From Pradoshia eiseniae (GTDB taxonomy: Bacteria; Bacillota; Bacilli; Bacillales; Pradoshiaceae), in the NCBI RefSeq assembly GCF_002946355.1, contig NZ_PKOZ01000014.1, positions 1 to 57,106 on the forward strand: DNA of 57,106 nucleotides. The letters run 5' to 3'. How positions within the stretch are numbered: the stretch's first letter is position 1; each line of letters starts with the position of its first letter. Of this stretch, positions 37,108-45,664 are shown one piece after another. The translations under genes and the position numbers were made by a program. The notes under the pieces were generated by a model, which was not told the origin of the DNA, did no database searches, and worked only from the letters and a program-made list of their open reading frames with translations.

Positions 37108-38043
37108 ATGGATGCTCTCATCATTTTATGCGTTTTATTATTCTGGTTGTTTTTCTCTTTAACCATTCGGCATTATAACCGCTACCTGGATGAAAAAAGA
37201 GGCTTGATTAGCCATATAGCTGAGACTGTTCAGGATGGCTATCTAGGAACTAGCCGAAAACGAAAGAAGAATTCAAAGCTGACGGAAAAGATATTTACGT
37301 ATTCCGATGACTTTGCTGATTTAGGCAAGCGCATTAACTTCTTCAGCGAAAACAAAGAGATTGAGGATTTATTAAGGAGGGCTGGCCGGCCATATAACTT
37401 TACGCTCGACCGGTTTCAAGGGCTCAAGATATGGCTAGCGGTCACCCTGTTTTTCGCCTCTTTAATCTTTTTAATTCTCGGATTTCCGCTGGCACAGTTT
37501 GGTCCTATTCTACTGCCTGTTTTTGGTTTTTTGGCACCTGTATTCTGGCTCAAGCAGGCTGCTAAAAAGCGGCAGGAGGAATTACGGCAAGATCTGCCCG
37601 ATTTCCTTGATACAGTCAGCACGAGCCTGCAGGCTGGGGTCAGTCTAGACCAAACATTGCGCGAGGTGATTCGCTATTTCGATGGGCCGCTTCATGAGGA
37701 GTTTTCTCGGTTTAATCATGAGATTGAATTGGGGGTTCCGCGCGAGCTCGCGTACAGAGGATTGCTAGAAAGAAATGATAACAAGGAATTCCAGGGGTTG
37801 ATTAAGTCGCTAATTCAGGGCTTGAAGCTCGGTGTCCCGATTGCGACTACCTTTAAGGTGCAGGCCGAGGATATGAGGCAATTCCGTGAAGAGAAGATAA
37901 AAGAACTGGCAGCTAAAGCCTCACCAAAGGTCACGCTGGTCACGACCTTTGTCGTTGCACCTGTGTCCTTATTGATTATTGCGGGGCTGATGATCTTGAA
38001 CATGATTTATGGTGATAACAGTCTAGGAAGCTTATTTCAATAA
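37108..38043 (+). CDS. tadC: TadC-like inner membrane platform protein
   Basis: This 311-residue protein has the same T2SSF fold as TadB (LPDFLDTVSTSLQAGVSLDQTLREVI near residue 165) with flanking membrane segments. It starts four bases after tadB and is therefore co-translated. A small hairpin (CTCCC-AAAA-GGGAG at 38047-38060) lies between it and the pilin gene. Confidence 0.9.
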   Translation: MDALIILCVLLFWLFFSLTIRHYNRYLDEKRGLISHIAETVQDGYLGTSRKRKKNSKLTEKIFTYSDDFADLGKRINFFSENKEIEDLLRRAGRPYNFTLDRFQGLKIWLAVTLFFASLIFLILGFPLAQFGPILLPVFGFLAPVFWLKQAAKKRQEELRQDLPDFLDTVSTSLQAGVSLDQTLREVIRYFDGPLHEEFSRFNHEIELGVPRELAYRGLLERNDNKEFQGLIKSLIQGLKLGVPIATTFKVQAEDMRQFREEKIKELAAKASPKVTLVTTFVVAPVSLLIIAGLMILNMIYGDNSLGSLFQ

Positions 38044-38095
38044 CCCCTCCCAAAAGGGAGTTATATAAATCTTATACTAATAGGAGGAATTTATT

Positions 38096-38311
38096 ATGAA
38101 CTATCTTACGGAAATGTATGTTAAAGCTTCTACAAGAGTTGGCGGTCTGTTAAAGAATGAGAGAGGTTCACAAACACTAGAGTGGATTGGGATTGCGGCT
38201 GTCATCGTCATTTTGGTTGGATTGGTTTCTACGGCGTTTAGCGGGTCTGGTCTTGGGACTACTATTGCGAGCAAATTTAAATCACTATTGGATAAAATGA
38301 TTGCTGAATAA
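38096..38311 (+). CDS. flp: Flp-type pilin
   Basis: This 71-residue prepilin has a short basic leader ending in ERG, then SQTLEWIGIAAVIVILVGLV. Cleavage is expected after the Gly, leaving Glu at position +5 of the mature pilin as in type IVb/Flp pilins. It is a strongly hydrophobic assembly helix followed by a short soluble tail. The ribosome-binding site is a full AGGAGG. It is the major pilin candidate. No prepilin peptidase (TadV/CpaA) gene is in the window, so processing must rely on one elsewhere. Confidence 0.9.
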   Translation: MNYLTEMYVKASTRVGGLLKNERGSQTLEWIGIAAVIVILVGLVSTAFSGSGLGTTIASKFKSLLDKMIAE

Positions 38312-38333
38312 TATCTATTTAGGGGTGTGCAAC

Positions 38334-39731
38334 TTGAAGAAGTGGCTTGCAATTATTAGTATTCTTTTGCTGTTGTCAGGATGTTCTGAAGAGGAATCAA
38401 AACAAAAATCGCCATCCTCTGAAGCATCTCCGTCAGAAAAAGTGAATGGAAATGAAGAAAGTCTAAATGAGGAAAATGATACAAACCAAGACAAGGACCC
38501 AAATAATTGGCTTGAGAAATTTTCGGAAGCACCAGCTATTGAGATGAGCCCAGAATATCTAGCGAATCAGCTCCAAGGTCCATATGCTGAGTTTGATTTC
38601 CTAGAAGAGCCAGAGAAGTATGATAATTTTTTTGAGGATATGGAAGGAATACCAGCAGATGCAACAGAGGAAGAGCTAAATCAAGTTTTTAACTATTTAG
38701 TCAGTCAAGTATCTGTTGATCTCACAGACCCTCAAACGGTGATTGATAGCTGGAAGTCGAGTTCGTATGGAAACCCAGAACTGGAAGATTCACGCTATCA
38801 TTTCAAAGAAAACTATAATATTGAGATTCTCATAGATTCAAGCGGCAGTATGGCGAATCAAGCAAATGGTAAGACGCGGATGGAGGCAGCGAAGGAAGCG
38901 ATTAATAAATTCTTACAAGCTGCTCCTAAGAATGCCAAGGTTGCGCTCCGAGTATATGGCCATAAGGGGACCGGGTCAGATGCTGACAAAGAACTTTCCT
39001 GTAAAAGCAGCGAAATGGCCTATTCATTTAGCTCGTACAATGAGGTGGAATTTACAAAGGCATTAAATTCTTTTCAACCAGCCGGCTGGACGCCGTTAGC
39101 ACAATCTATGATACAAGCTAAAGAAGATATGCAAGAATTTAACGGAGAAGCGCACACGAATATGGTGTACGTCGTGAGTGACGGCATTGAAACCTGTGGT
39201 GGGGACCCTGTGGAAGCAGCTAAAACTTTTGCAGATTCTAATATTCAGCCTATTATCAATGTGATTGGATTTGATGTAGATGGAGCTGCCCAAAAGCAGC
39301 TGAAGGAATTAGCGGAGAAGGCTAATGGCACCTATACAAATGTATATAATAGTGAGCAGTTATCAGCTGAATTTGATAAAGCAAAGGACATGCTGGAGAA
39401 GTGGGAGAACTGGAAGAAAAATGCCGACCTCAAGGCAGAGGTAGAAAGCGATGAGAGAGACTTGGATACAGGAAAACTAGAAAACGAATATGTACTTACA
39501 TTTATGAAGCAAGAGAATAATATGTCTTTTCTTATTAGCGAATTGAGAGAGTTAGACATGATTACCTCTGACCAAAAGAAATATCTAGATAATAAGAGAA
39601 TCGAATTGGTCAAGAAGGTAAATGAATCAAGAAAAACGATAATAAATGATTTAGAAAACTTAAACACAGAGACACTGGAGGAAACAAAGAAGCAAATCCA
39701 GGAGAAATACAATCAAAACACAAATAAATAG
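38334..39731 (+). CDS. Secreted von Willebrand A-domain lipoprotein
   Basis: This 465-residue protein starts at TTG 38334 (AGGGGTG site). It has a lipoprotein signal peptide with lipobox LLSGC near residue 18, then an acidic Ser/Glu/Asn linker. The vWA domain (about residues 160-350) carries an intact MIDAS metal site, DSSGSMANQ, plus the later DGIETCGGD. A charged helical C-terminus follows. It lies 22 bases after the pilin gene, so it is probably a surface protein made with the pilus. TadG-type pilus proteins also use vWA domains, so it may be a tip or adhesion component. It partly resembles the vWA proteins YwmC/YwmD of B. subtilis. Confidence 0.82.
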   Translation: MKKWLAIISILLLLSGCSEEESKQKSPSSEASPSEKVNGNEESLNEENDTNQDKDPNNWLEKFSEAPAIEMSPEYLANQLQGPYAEFDFLEEPEKYDNFFEDMEGIPADATEEELNQVFNYLVSQVSVDLTDPQTVIDSWKSSSYGNPELEDSRYHFKENYNIEILIDSSGSMANQANGKTRMEAAKEAINKFLQAAPKNAKVALRVYGHKGTGSDADKELSCKSSEMAYSFSSYNEVEFTKALNSFQPAGWTPLAQSMIQAKEDMQEFNGEAHTNMVYVVSDGIETCGGDPVEAAKTFADSNIQPIINVIGFDVDGAAQKQLKELAEKANGTYTNVYNSEQLSAEFDKAKDMLEKWENWKKNADLKAEVESDERDLDTGKLENEYVLTFMKQENNMSFLISELRELDMITSDQKKYLDNKRIELVKKVNESRKTIINDLENLNTETLEETKKQIQEKYNQNTNK

Positions 39732-39788
39732 GAATAGTACAGACATCTAGATTATCAGCCGTTTCCTAGAATGAATGGGGAGGATTGG

Positions 39789-41141
39789 TTGAAGAGGAAA
39801 GTGGTTAAAAAGCTTTCTGTTTTATTAGCCATTATGTTTGTTTTGTTCCAATCCTTCCTTGTTCCGCTAGCAGGTGCAAGCTGGTCAGGAACTTCCTGGA
39901 AAGGTGATGCGTGGAAGGGTGACTCCTGGACTGGTGATGCTTGGAATACGGAAGGTTTCTCGTGGGAAGGAGAAGCATGGGATCCTGGGAAGGGCTGGAT
40001 TCAGGATGGCTGGGAGCAAGATGGCTGGACGCAAGAAGGCTATACAAAAGATGGTTGGACAGGCGATGGAATAAGCGCAATTGACCCGGCAACCGGCCAG
40101 CCATGGACTGGGGATAAGGTGAATGGAATTGATCCCGCAACCGGACAGCCATGGACTGGGGATAAGGTGAATGGAATTGATCCCGTAACCGGGCAGCCGT
40201 GGACAGGGAATGGAGTAAACGGAATTAATCCCGCAACTGGTCAACCATGGATTGGCAATGGAAACAATGGAATTAATCCGGCAACCGGACAGCCATGGGC
40301 AGGACAAAACGGGAGCGGAATTAACCCGGCAACAGGATTGCCATGGATAGGTATTGGTTCCCCAGGGGCTGGATTGTCCATAAGTCAACCTGGCGCTAGT
40401 GGTGCTGCTGAATCAGATGAATTGGATATTAATCCATATGATATTTCAAAATATGTCATGAATGATCTCATTGTAGGTCAGGTGAATATGACTAAAGACA
40501 TCGCTTCTGGTGACTTTAGCTTTAAACGCCCTAATGATATTTATGGATTAGTCCTAAATGGGTTTAAGTTAGGAATGGGTGATAACAGAGCCTTAGTCAA
40601 CATTGATGATGCATATGGAATGGCGAATGCTGGGATTGATGGTGCAGCAGCCATTAAAACTTTGTGGGGATCTAGTTTTGCTGCAACAGGGAGTTTAAGT
40701 GGATATAGAAGTTTAGCAGCAACGCAAGTAAGTAGTTATACTTCTGCTTTACGACCTCCAATGAGCATGTTATCTAAGGTGAATGTTGCAACTGCATCTG
40801 TAGGAACTGTTTTTTCTGCAATAGATACTTTCAAAAATACAGGTAAAGCAATAGAGGTATATCAGAATGACAATAGTACTGGAGCGGCTAAAACAATTGC
40901 GGTTTCCGAAGCTACGGCATCTCTTGGTGAGGTATTAATGAATGGCGGAGCAGTGGCTGCGGCCATACCGGGGGGGCAGGCTATAGGAGCTGGATTAATT
41001 ATTGCTGGCGCTGGGACATTTGCTATATCAAAAGGTGTAAAACTAGTTGTCTCGAATTGGGGCTCAATCAAAAGAGGTGCTGGTAAAGCTGGCAGGAAAA
41101 TTGGCTCTCTCTTCAAATCAATTAAAGGAGCTTTTTCTTAA
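39789..41141 (+). CDS. Secreted Trp/Gly-repeat protein with hydrophobic C-terminus, paralogue 1
   Basis: I do not recognise this 450-residue protein. It starts at TTG 39789 with a GGGGAGG site and has a signal peptide (VLLAIMFVLFQSFLVPLAGA, residues 11-30). Residues 31-95 are a repeat of the type [S/A]-W-x-G-[D/E/T]-[A/S]-W. Residues 98-190 hold six 16-residue units of the form I-[D/N]-P-A-T-G-Q-P-W-x-G. The rest (about 210-450) has the motifs DISKYVMNDLIVGQVN and LVLNGFKLGMGD. A Gly/Ala-rich hydrophobic hairpin (about 385-420) follows, then a very basic tail. The C-terminal hairpin plus basic end is reminiscent of membrane-inserting toxins, but this is inference. A paralogue is at 44446. Confidence 0.8.
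   Translation: MKRKVVKKLSVLLAIMFVLFQSFLVPLAGASWSGTSWKGDAWKGDSWTGDAWNTEGFSWEGEAWDPGKGWIQDGWEQDGWTQEGYTKDGWTGDGISAIDPATGQPWTGDKVNGIDPATGQPWTGDKVNGIDPVTGQPWTGNGVNGINPATGQPWIGNGNNGINPATGQPWAGQNGSGINPATGLPWIGIGSPGAGLSISQPGASGAAESDELDINPYDISKYVMNDLIVGQVNMTKDIASGDFSFKRPNDIYGLVLNGFKLGMGDNRALVNIDDAYGMANAGIDGAAAIKTLWGSSFAATGSLSGYRSLAATQVSSYTSALRPPMSMLSKVNVATASVGTVFSAIDTFKNTGKAIEVYQNDNSTGAAKTIAVSEATASLGEVLMNGGAVAAAIPGGQAIGAGLIIAGAGTFAISKGVKLVVSNWGSIKRGAGKAGRKIGSLFKSIKGAFS
40080..40360 (+). repeat. Six 48-bp direct repeats within the Trp/Gly-repeat gene
   Basis: Units start at 40080, 40128, 40176, 40224, 40272 and 40320. Each encodes I-D/N-P-A/V-T-G-Q/L-P-W-x-G plus five spacer residues. The second and third units are the most alike, with divergence increasing toward the end. 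Such arrays can change copy number by slippage or recombination. Confidence 0.88.
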
Positions 41142-41151
41142 AGGCAAAACT

Positions 41152-41183
41152 GCAAAGGGGAAGGCATAACAGTTCCCCTTTGC
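41152..41183. other. Strong hairpin between paralogue 1 and its partner gene
   Basis: A perfect 11-base stem GCAAAGGGGAA/TTCCCCTTTGC encloses a 10-base loop. No T run follows, so it is not a typical terminator. It may protect the upstream transcript end or set relative expression of the two genes. Confidence 0.7.
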
Positions 41184-41237
41184 CCATAAAAGTGGTCATT
41201 GGAAATTAGAAAATGCTCATCAGGAAGTAGGTTTATT

Positions 41238-42071
41238 ATGGACAGATCAACAGTAGAAAAAGAGGCTAAAAAATACAAAAAATTATTGGAAAACTACTAT
41301 GTTATGCCCTTTGCCTTTGAAGAAAATGGCCATAAATGGATGCTAGTTCAATATAATAGATTTCCAAAAAAAGATGATGCAATAGGGTTCGCTATTTTTC
41401 CCGAAAGACAGATGACATTGGATGAAAAAGAGTATATAATGGGAAACTTTTCATCCATTTTTGGAGGATTACTAAGAATTCGGAATGCTGTTAAGCCTCG
41501 TATTGATGTTTCAGAGGAATTAGCAAGGACTAATGAAAGAATCAACCTATTATTGGATAAATGGGCTGATAATGCAGAAAGAAAATTAATGGTCGAGAAA
41601 TTCAAGGAGTTTTCTGATTATGTTTTATGGTGCCAGAAAGAAAAGAAAGAAAAATTCAGGGTTGCTGCTGAGATCGAACATAAGCTCTTTGAAACATTTA
41701 CATTTACTAGTGAAGATCGGCAACGCCTATTAGAGGTGTTTCCTCATTTCGATGTATTAATCTACCTTCAGCAAAGACGGATGTATGAACAGTTAGATTC
41801 TAATCATCAACTTTTGACGAGTATTAAAAGAGATAAAGGGAGATTAAGCAGAGAGGATGCCTCATATGTAACAGAAATATTGGCTGCTTATTATGATCGG
41901 AAATCAGCAAGAGAGTTCGTTCAGGTTCTTGAGGAAGAATTCACCTTATTTAAGGAAGACCTTATGGCAGGTAGAGAGAGCTATGAGAAGCTGCTAGAAT
42001 TCTCTGCTGAAAAGTACGCCTTAAAGGAAGCGGATGACTTGAGGTCAAATATGGGGATGCTTAGGAATTAA
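41238..42071 (+). CDS. Cytoplasmic helical partner protein, paralogue 1
   Basis: I do not recognise this 277-residue protein. It has no signal peptide or membrane segment. A small N-terminal domain (residues 15-75, YVMPFAFEENGHKWMLVQY and DAIGFAIFPERQMTLDEKE) precedes a long, highly charged helical region (about 85-277). It shares this layout and recognisable N-terminal similarity with the protein at 45665 (PGYAFKNEGKIYHMGIYV, GVGYALYADSPLSEEEKLK). Each lies directly after a Trp/Gly-repeat secreted protein, suggesting an immunity, chaperone or targeting role. I chose ATG 41238. A TTG at 41199 is possible. Confidence 0.72.
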   Translation: MDRSTVEKEAKKYKKLLENYYVMPFAFEENGHKWMLVQYNRFPKKDDAIGFAIFPERQMTLDEKEYIMGNFSSIFGGLLRIRNAVKPRIDVSEELARTNERINLLLDKWADNAERKLMVEKFKEFSDYVLWCQKEKKEKFRVAAEIEHKLFETFTFTSEDRQRLLEVFPHFDVLIYLQQRRMYEQLDSNHQLLTSIKRDKGRLSREDASYVTEILAAYYDRKSAREFVQVLEEEFTLFKEDLMAGRESYEKLLEFSAEKYALKEADDLRSNMGMLRN

Positions 42072-42237
42072 TCGAGGCTTTGATTAGATATTAATTGTAA
42101 TCCCTTAGTTAAATATTTGGTAGATGATGATATGTATTCTTACTACATCTACTAGTTATTTTGCAGCCGGAGTATAGGTGCTTTGAACAGCAAGCAGGCA
42201 GTTTAGTAATAAATATCTTGTAGATTGGGTGATTTGT

Positions 42238-42957
42238 ATGGATAAACCTATTCGTGAAGCGTTCTCATTGTTTTCAAGTCGATTTGAGCATATTTTGCTG
42301 CTGGGAGTCACAATTGTACTGCCGTTATTGCTTCTTCATTCATTTCTATCCAATTATATTATGGCAGTGACTCCGACATTCTTCGGAACAACGATAATAG
42401 CGGACGTGTACATAAGCTTTTTGACGATTCTGTTGCTGCTTTATGCTCAGGCTCCATTTATTCGGTACATGTTTAATGAATATCAAGGTAATGAAGGAAG
42501 TTTGCGGAATGCATACTACTATTTCTTTGTTAATGGTTTTGAATTTTTTATGTTTGCTGTAGTGGCTAGTTTAATAGCGACCTTAGGGTTGGTTTTATTT
42601 TTTATTCCTGGTCTCATTATCATTACTCTCCTTTACCCAATTCCGTTCATTGCAACGATGGAAAATAAGAGTGTTTGGAAAAGTGTTAAGTCAGGACTCA
42701 GATTAGGCAGGAAACACTTCTTTAAATTATTTATACTTGTATTCCTGTTTGCTTTTATTGAGCTGTTTATTTCCTCGGGTATAACTCTCTTAATTTATTC
42801 ACTCACTACCTCCTTTGCGGCACAGTTATTAGCCCACATGTTCTTGAACCTTCTCTTCTTCCCTATAATTACGTTAATCATTAGCGGATACATCATTAAG
42901 TGGAGAGAAGAGATTTATACAATTGAAAAGAGAGAAACCGAAGAGGGGTGGACGTAA
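42238..42957 (+). CDS. Polytopic membrane protein of unknown function
   Basis: This 239-residue protein has about six membrane segments and small charged loops (RLGRKHFFKLF, KWREEIYTIEKRETEEG). It is similar in style to membrane domains that often accompany secretion genes, but no family is certain. I chose ATG 42238 with a GGGTGA site. Its stop overlaps the start of the TadE-like gene, so it is translated together with the pilus genes. Confidence 0.7.
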   Translation: MDKPIREAFSLFSSRFEHILLLGVTIVLPLLLLHSFLSNYIMAVTPTFFGTTIIADVYISFLTILLLLYAQAPFIRYMFNEYQGNEGSLRNAYYYFFVNGFEFFMFAVVASLIATLGLVLFFIPGLIIITLLYPIPFIATMENKSVWKSVKSGLRLGRKHFFKLFILVFLFAFIELFISSGITLLIYSLTTSFAAQLLAHMFLNLLFFPIITLIISGYIIKWREEIYTIEKRETEEGWT

Positions 42958-43352
42958 TGGACTTCAAGCGAGCAGTCAGCGAGGAGGAAGGTTCAGCCAC
43001 ATTAGAATTTCTAGGAATGGTCCCTCTTGTCTTCATGGTTATGATGATTGCCTGGCAGTTTGTTGTAGGTGTGCATGGAGTAATTGTTGCTCAGTCAGCT
43101 GTGAATGAGGCAGCCAAGGTTTATTCCATAACTGGTGAATGGACAGAGGCGAGAGCAGCGGCGCAATCGACTGTGAATCATATTAGTTATCTTCAATTAA
43201 AGAGTGCAGATACAGCGATGACAGGCGATTCCCAGTTCAATGCAAAGGTATCAGTTGACATTAATCTTGTGTTCCTGCCGGATATGCTATTCCCAAATGG
43301 CAAACCGTCCATCCCATTCACAAGTGAGGCTAGCGGGAAGGTGATTGAATGA
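42957..43352 (+). CDS. tadE: TadE-like minor pilin
   Basis: This 131-residue protein has a prepilin-like start, EEEG then SATLEFLGMVPLVFMVMMIA, with Glu at mature position +5 and one membrane helix. The soluble part is short. TadE-family pseudopilins are needed for Tad pilus assembly. I chose ATG 42957, which overlaps the previous stop and has a GAGGGGTGG site. It overlaps the next gene by four bases. Confidence 0.88.
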   Translation: MDFKRAVSEEEGSATLEFLGMVPLVFMVMMIAWQFVVGVHGVIVAQSAVNEAAKVYSITGEWTEARAAAQSTVNHISYLQLKSADTAMTGDSQFNAKVSVDINLVFLPDMLFPNGKPSIPFTSEASGKVIE

Positions 43353-44095
43353 GAAAGTCACTTCTTCACAATGAGAGAGGGAATATCACCCTCTTTCTCC
43401 TAGGCATGATTAGCATCATGTTTATTTTATTTATGGTCATTATAAATTTCGCAAAAGTATATGCCGTTAAAGAGAAATCCTTTACGACCTCCCAGCAGGC
43501 CAGTCTATCGGCCACGGCTGAGTTTTACGAAAGAATTTGGGATGTGGTGGCTGAGTTTGACGAGATTGATGAGGAAAACCTGCCGCCTGAGCCAGATCCG
43601 GATGAAGAAAACCCGCCTGATGTCAATCCAATAACAAAAGTCAAAATTAAGGTGAAGGTCAGTTTAAAGGAAGATGAACTGCGAGCCCGATATGGAAGCG
43701 AGAAAAGTGAGAATGAAATCCACATTGATGCTATTGATGAAGTGTTAGCGGATGAGTTAAACGCTGGTCTCGGAAAACGAAGGCTCAGGCAAGTGTTGAC
43801 TGAGCAATATGAAAGCCGCATCAAGCCGGCAGTAATTGATAAAGCAAGGAATGTCATTCTTGCCAATGGAGGAAAGCTGGAACAAGCAGAAATCGCCCTG
43901 TTTCATGATGACCGCATTTACATAAAAGCAGCGAATGAATTCAAGGGGCAAGGCAAATACCTGGATGGATTTAAGGAAAAGGTGTTCCAAACGGGAGCGG
44001 GACCGGAAATCGGATTTATCTCGGAAATGGGAATCAGCGATGAAATGATTTCCTTATCAGATGAGCGGGATGCGGGCGTTATTTGGATTGACTGA
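43349..44095 (+). CDS. TadG/TadF-like pilus protein
   Basis: This 248-residue protein starts with NERGNITLFLLGMISIMFILFMVIINF, a TadE/TadG-type hydrophobic start but without the +5 Glu. The extracellular part is acidic, with a Pro-rich linker (EENLPPEPDPDEENPPD, residues 76-92) and then alternating charged helices and strands. It is coupled to the TadE-like gene by an ATGA overlap. It has no vWA domain. In this cluster that domain is on the separate lipoprotein. Confidence 0.78.
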   Translation: MRKSLLHNERGNITLFLLGMISIMFILFMVIINFAKVYAVKEKSFTTSQQASLSATAEFYERIWDVVAEFDEIDEENLPPEPDPDEENPPDVNPITKVKIKVKVSLKEDELRARYGSEKSENEIHIDAIDEVLADELNAGLGKRRLRQVLTEQYESRIKPAVIDKARNVILANGGKLEQAEIALFHDDRIYIKAANEFKGQGKYLDGFKEKVFQTGAGPEIGFISEMGISDEMISLSDERDAGVIWID

Positions 44096-44164
44096 CGGAA
44101 ATGGTCGCGGTATTAGTGGTTGATCTGGACTTGAGTGTTTACTTTATCGAAAGGTGTGACTAAT

Positions 44165-44374
44165 ATGAGCGCGAAAGAGAAAAAGTGGAGAAAAATCTAT
44201 AAGTATTTCATGATATTTTATTATGCGATTCTATTGCCTGTGGCCATTTTGGATATCTTCATTAGCAGTGATATTTCCTATGGTATATTGGCAGCGGCTA
44301 TCGCACTTCCTGCTATGCGAGCTAATCATCTGAGAGCTATTAGAGAGAAAGAGGGAAACTCCCTCGGGCAGTAA
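44165..44374 (+). CDS. Small two-segment membrane protein
   Basis: This 69-residue protein has a basic start (MSAKEKKWRKIYKYF), two hydrophobic segments (about 14-50) and a charged end. I chose ATG 44165 with an AAAGGTGTG site. It lies between the TadG-like gene and the second Trp/Gly-repeat gene, in the same direction. Function unknown. Confidence 0.6.
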   Translation: MSAKEKKWRKIYKYFMIFYYAILLPVAILDIFISSDISYGILAAAIALPAMRANHLRAIREKEGNSLGQ

Positions 44375-44445
44375 TGAAAAGTAAAAAGGAATAGCCCATT
44401 CATCTAGAATTATCACCTTCCTTAATGAAAATAGGAGGTAGAGTA

Positions 44446-45642
44446 ATGAGGCATGGTTTTTTGAGAAAAGCTTGTGTGCTATTTGCTGTTGTTTTTGTTC
44501 TTTTTCAATCTTTTATGCTGCCGATGGCTATGGCAAATGGAGCTTGGACAGGCAACTCATGGACAGGGAACAGCTGGAGCGGAGAAACGTGGGAAGGAAG
44601 TTCATGGACGGGAGATACCTGGGAAGGAAGCACCTGGACAAAAGAGGGCTGGCAGGGTAATAGTTCAGATTCCAATAGCGGCGGAAGCAATAGTAGCCCA
44701 GAGATCAGTAACGAGGCAGGCAGAGGAAATGGACTCATTCCTTCTGGCAGTGGTACGCTAAAGCCGTTACCGCCATATGTCTCTAACCCATATCTTTCAT
44801 TTCAACCTTCAATCAATGGGGATAAAGGTGGAAACATCCAGGATGCGTTATTAAATGAATCTATCATCCCGTCGAACATCCCGAAAGAGCAAAAGGATGA
44901 AGACGGCAGAGTAGACCCATGGGATATTGCTTCCTATCTAGGCAATGATGTAATCAATGGTCAGGTTGACTTTGCAGTTAGCATCCTGGAACAAGGGGAT
45001 AATGTCAATCTGAAAAGCACCTTTGGAGGGCCGAATTTCTTTTCAACACTAATTTTGAACGGGGCTAAACTACCTCTTGGTGACAGGACGCCTCCTTGGT
45101 TTGATTTAGTGGAGGATGTACATAATGGCTCGGGTATGGCTTTGGATATTTATAAGGGGTATTCTAATATATCTACAGCTGCTGGAACAGTAGGGGATGT
45201 TGTTCGTAATGGGACGGAGATGCTTCCTAATGTAGTTAATACTGCAAGGCCAGCATCCGGAGTATTAAGCAAATTTAGTATTGCAACAAATGTGGTGAGC
45301 ACAGGCTTTTCTCTTGTTAATACTATTAAATCAGCCGGCGATACTTGGGATGTGATTAATAGTAAGGTTGCTACATCGGATAAGGTTGCAGCAGGTGCGA
45401 CGACGGCTTCTGATTTTGGTGAACTGGTTTTTAATATCGGTATGACTACGGCAGCTTTTCCTGGTGCTCAGGCAGCTGGTTTGGGAATAGCGGTTGCTGG
45501 TGGAGTTATATGGGGTGTTGGAAAAGGTGTAAAATGGGCTGCTAATAACTGGTCGCGCATATCTGAATCCAAGATCGGAAAAGGAGCTAAAAATGCCTGG
45601 AAGGCGATAACGAAACCCTTTAAATGGCTGACTGGATCTTAA
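44446..45642 (+). CDS. Secreted Trp/Gly-repeat protein with hydrophobic C-terminus, paralogue 2
   Basis: I do not recognise the family of this 398-residue protein. It starts at ATG 44446 with an AGGAGG site. It has a signal peptide (VLFAVVFVLFQSFMLPMAMA, to about residue 27), nearly identical in its core to that of paralogue 1. Residues 28-65 carry W-x-G repeats (AWTGNSWTGNSWSGETWEG and onward), followed by a Ser/Gly/Asn linker. The C-terminal half shares DPWDIASYLGNDVINGQVD, LILNGAKLPLGD and a Gly/Ala-rich hydrophobic stretch ending in a basic tail. It lacks the 16-residue PATGQPW array, so that array is specific to paralogue 1. Confidence 0.8.
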   Translation: MRHGFLRKACVLFAVVFVLFQSFMLPMAMANGAWTGNSWTGNSWSGETWEGSSWTGDTWEGSTWTKEGWQGNSSDSNSGGSNSSPEISNEAGRGNGLIPSGSGTLKPLPPYVSNPYLSFQPSINGDKGGNIQDALLNESIIPSNIPKEQKDEDGRVDPWDIASYLGNDVINGQVDFAVSILEQGDNVNLKSTFGGPNFFSTLILNGAKLPLGDRTPPWFDLVEDVHNGSGMALDIYKGYSNISTAAGTVGDVVRNGTEMLPNVVNTARPASGVLSKFSIATNVVSTGFSLVNTIKSAGDTWDVINSKVATSDKVAAGATTASDFGELVFNIGMTTAAFPGAQAAGLGIAVAGGVIWGVGKGVKWAANNWSRISESKIGKGAKNAWKAITKPFKWLTGS

Positions 45643-45664
45643 TTGTATTAATGGGGATGATTAA

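Noticed and set aside
39880-40070. WXG100/ESX-type secretion substrate
   Set aside because: The W-x-G motifs are many tandem repeats behind a normal signal peptide. WXG100 proteins are ~100-residue helical hairpins with a single central motif and no signal peptide.
40080-40360. CRISPR-like array
   Set aside because: The 48-bp units are directly adjacent, in frame and protein-coding, without unique spacers or cas genes. No CRISPR array was found anywhere in the window.
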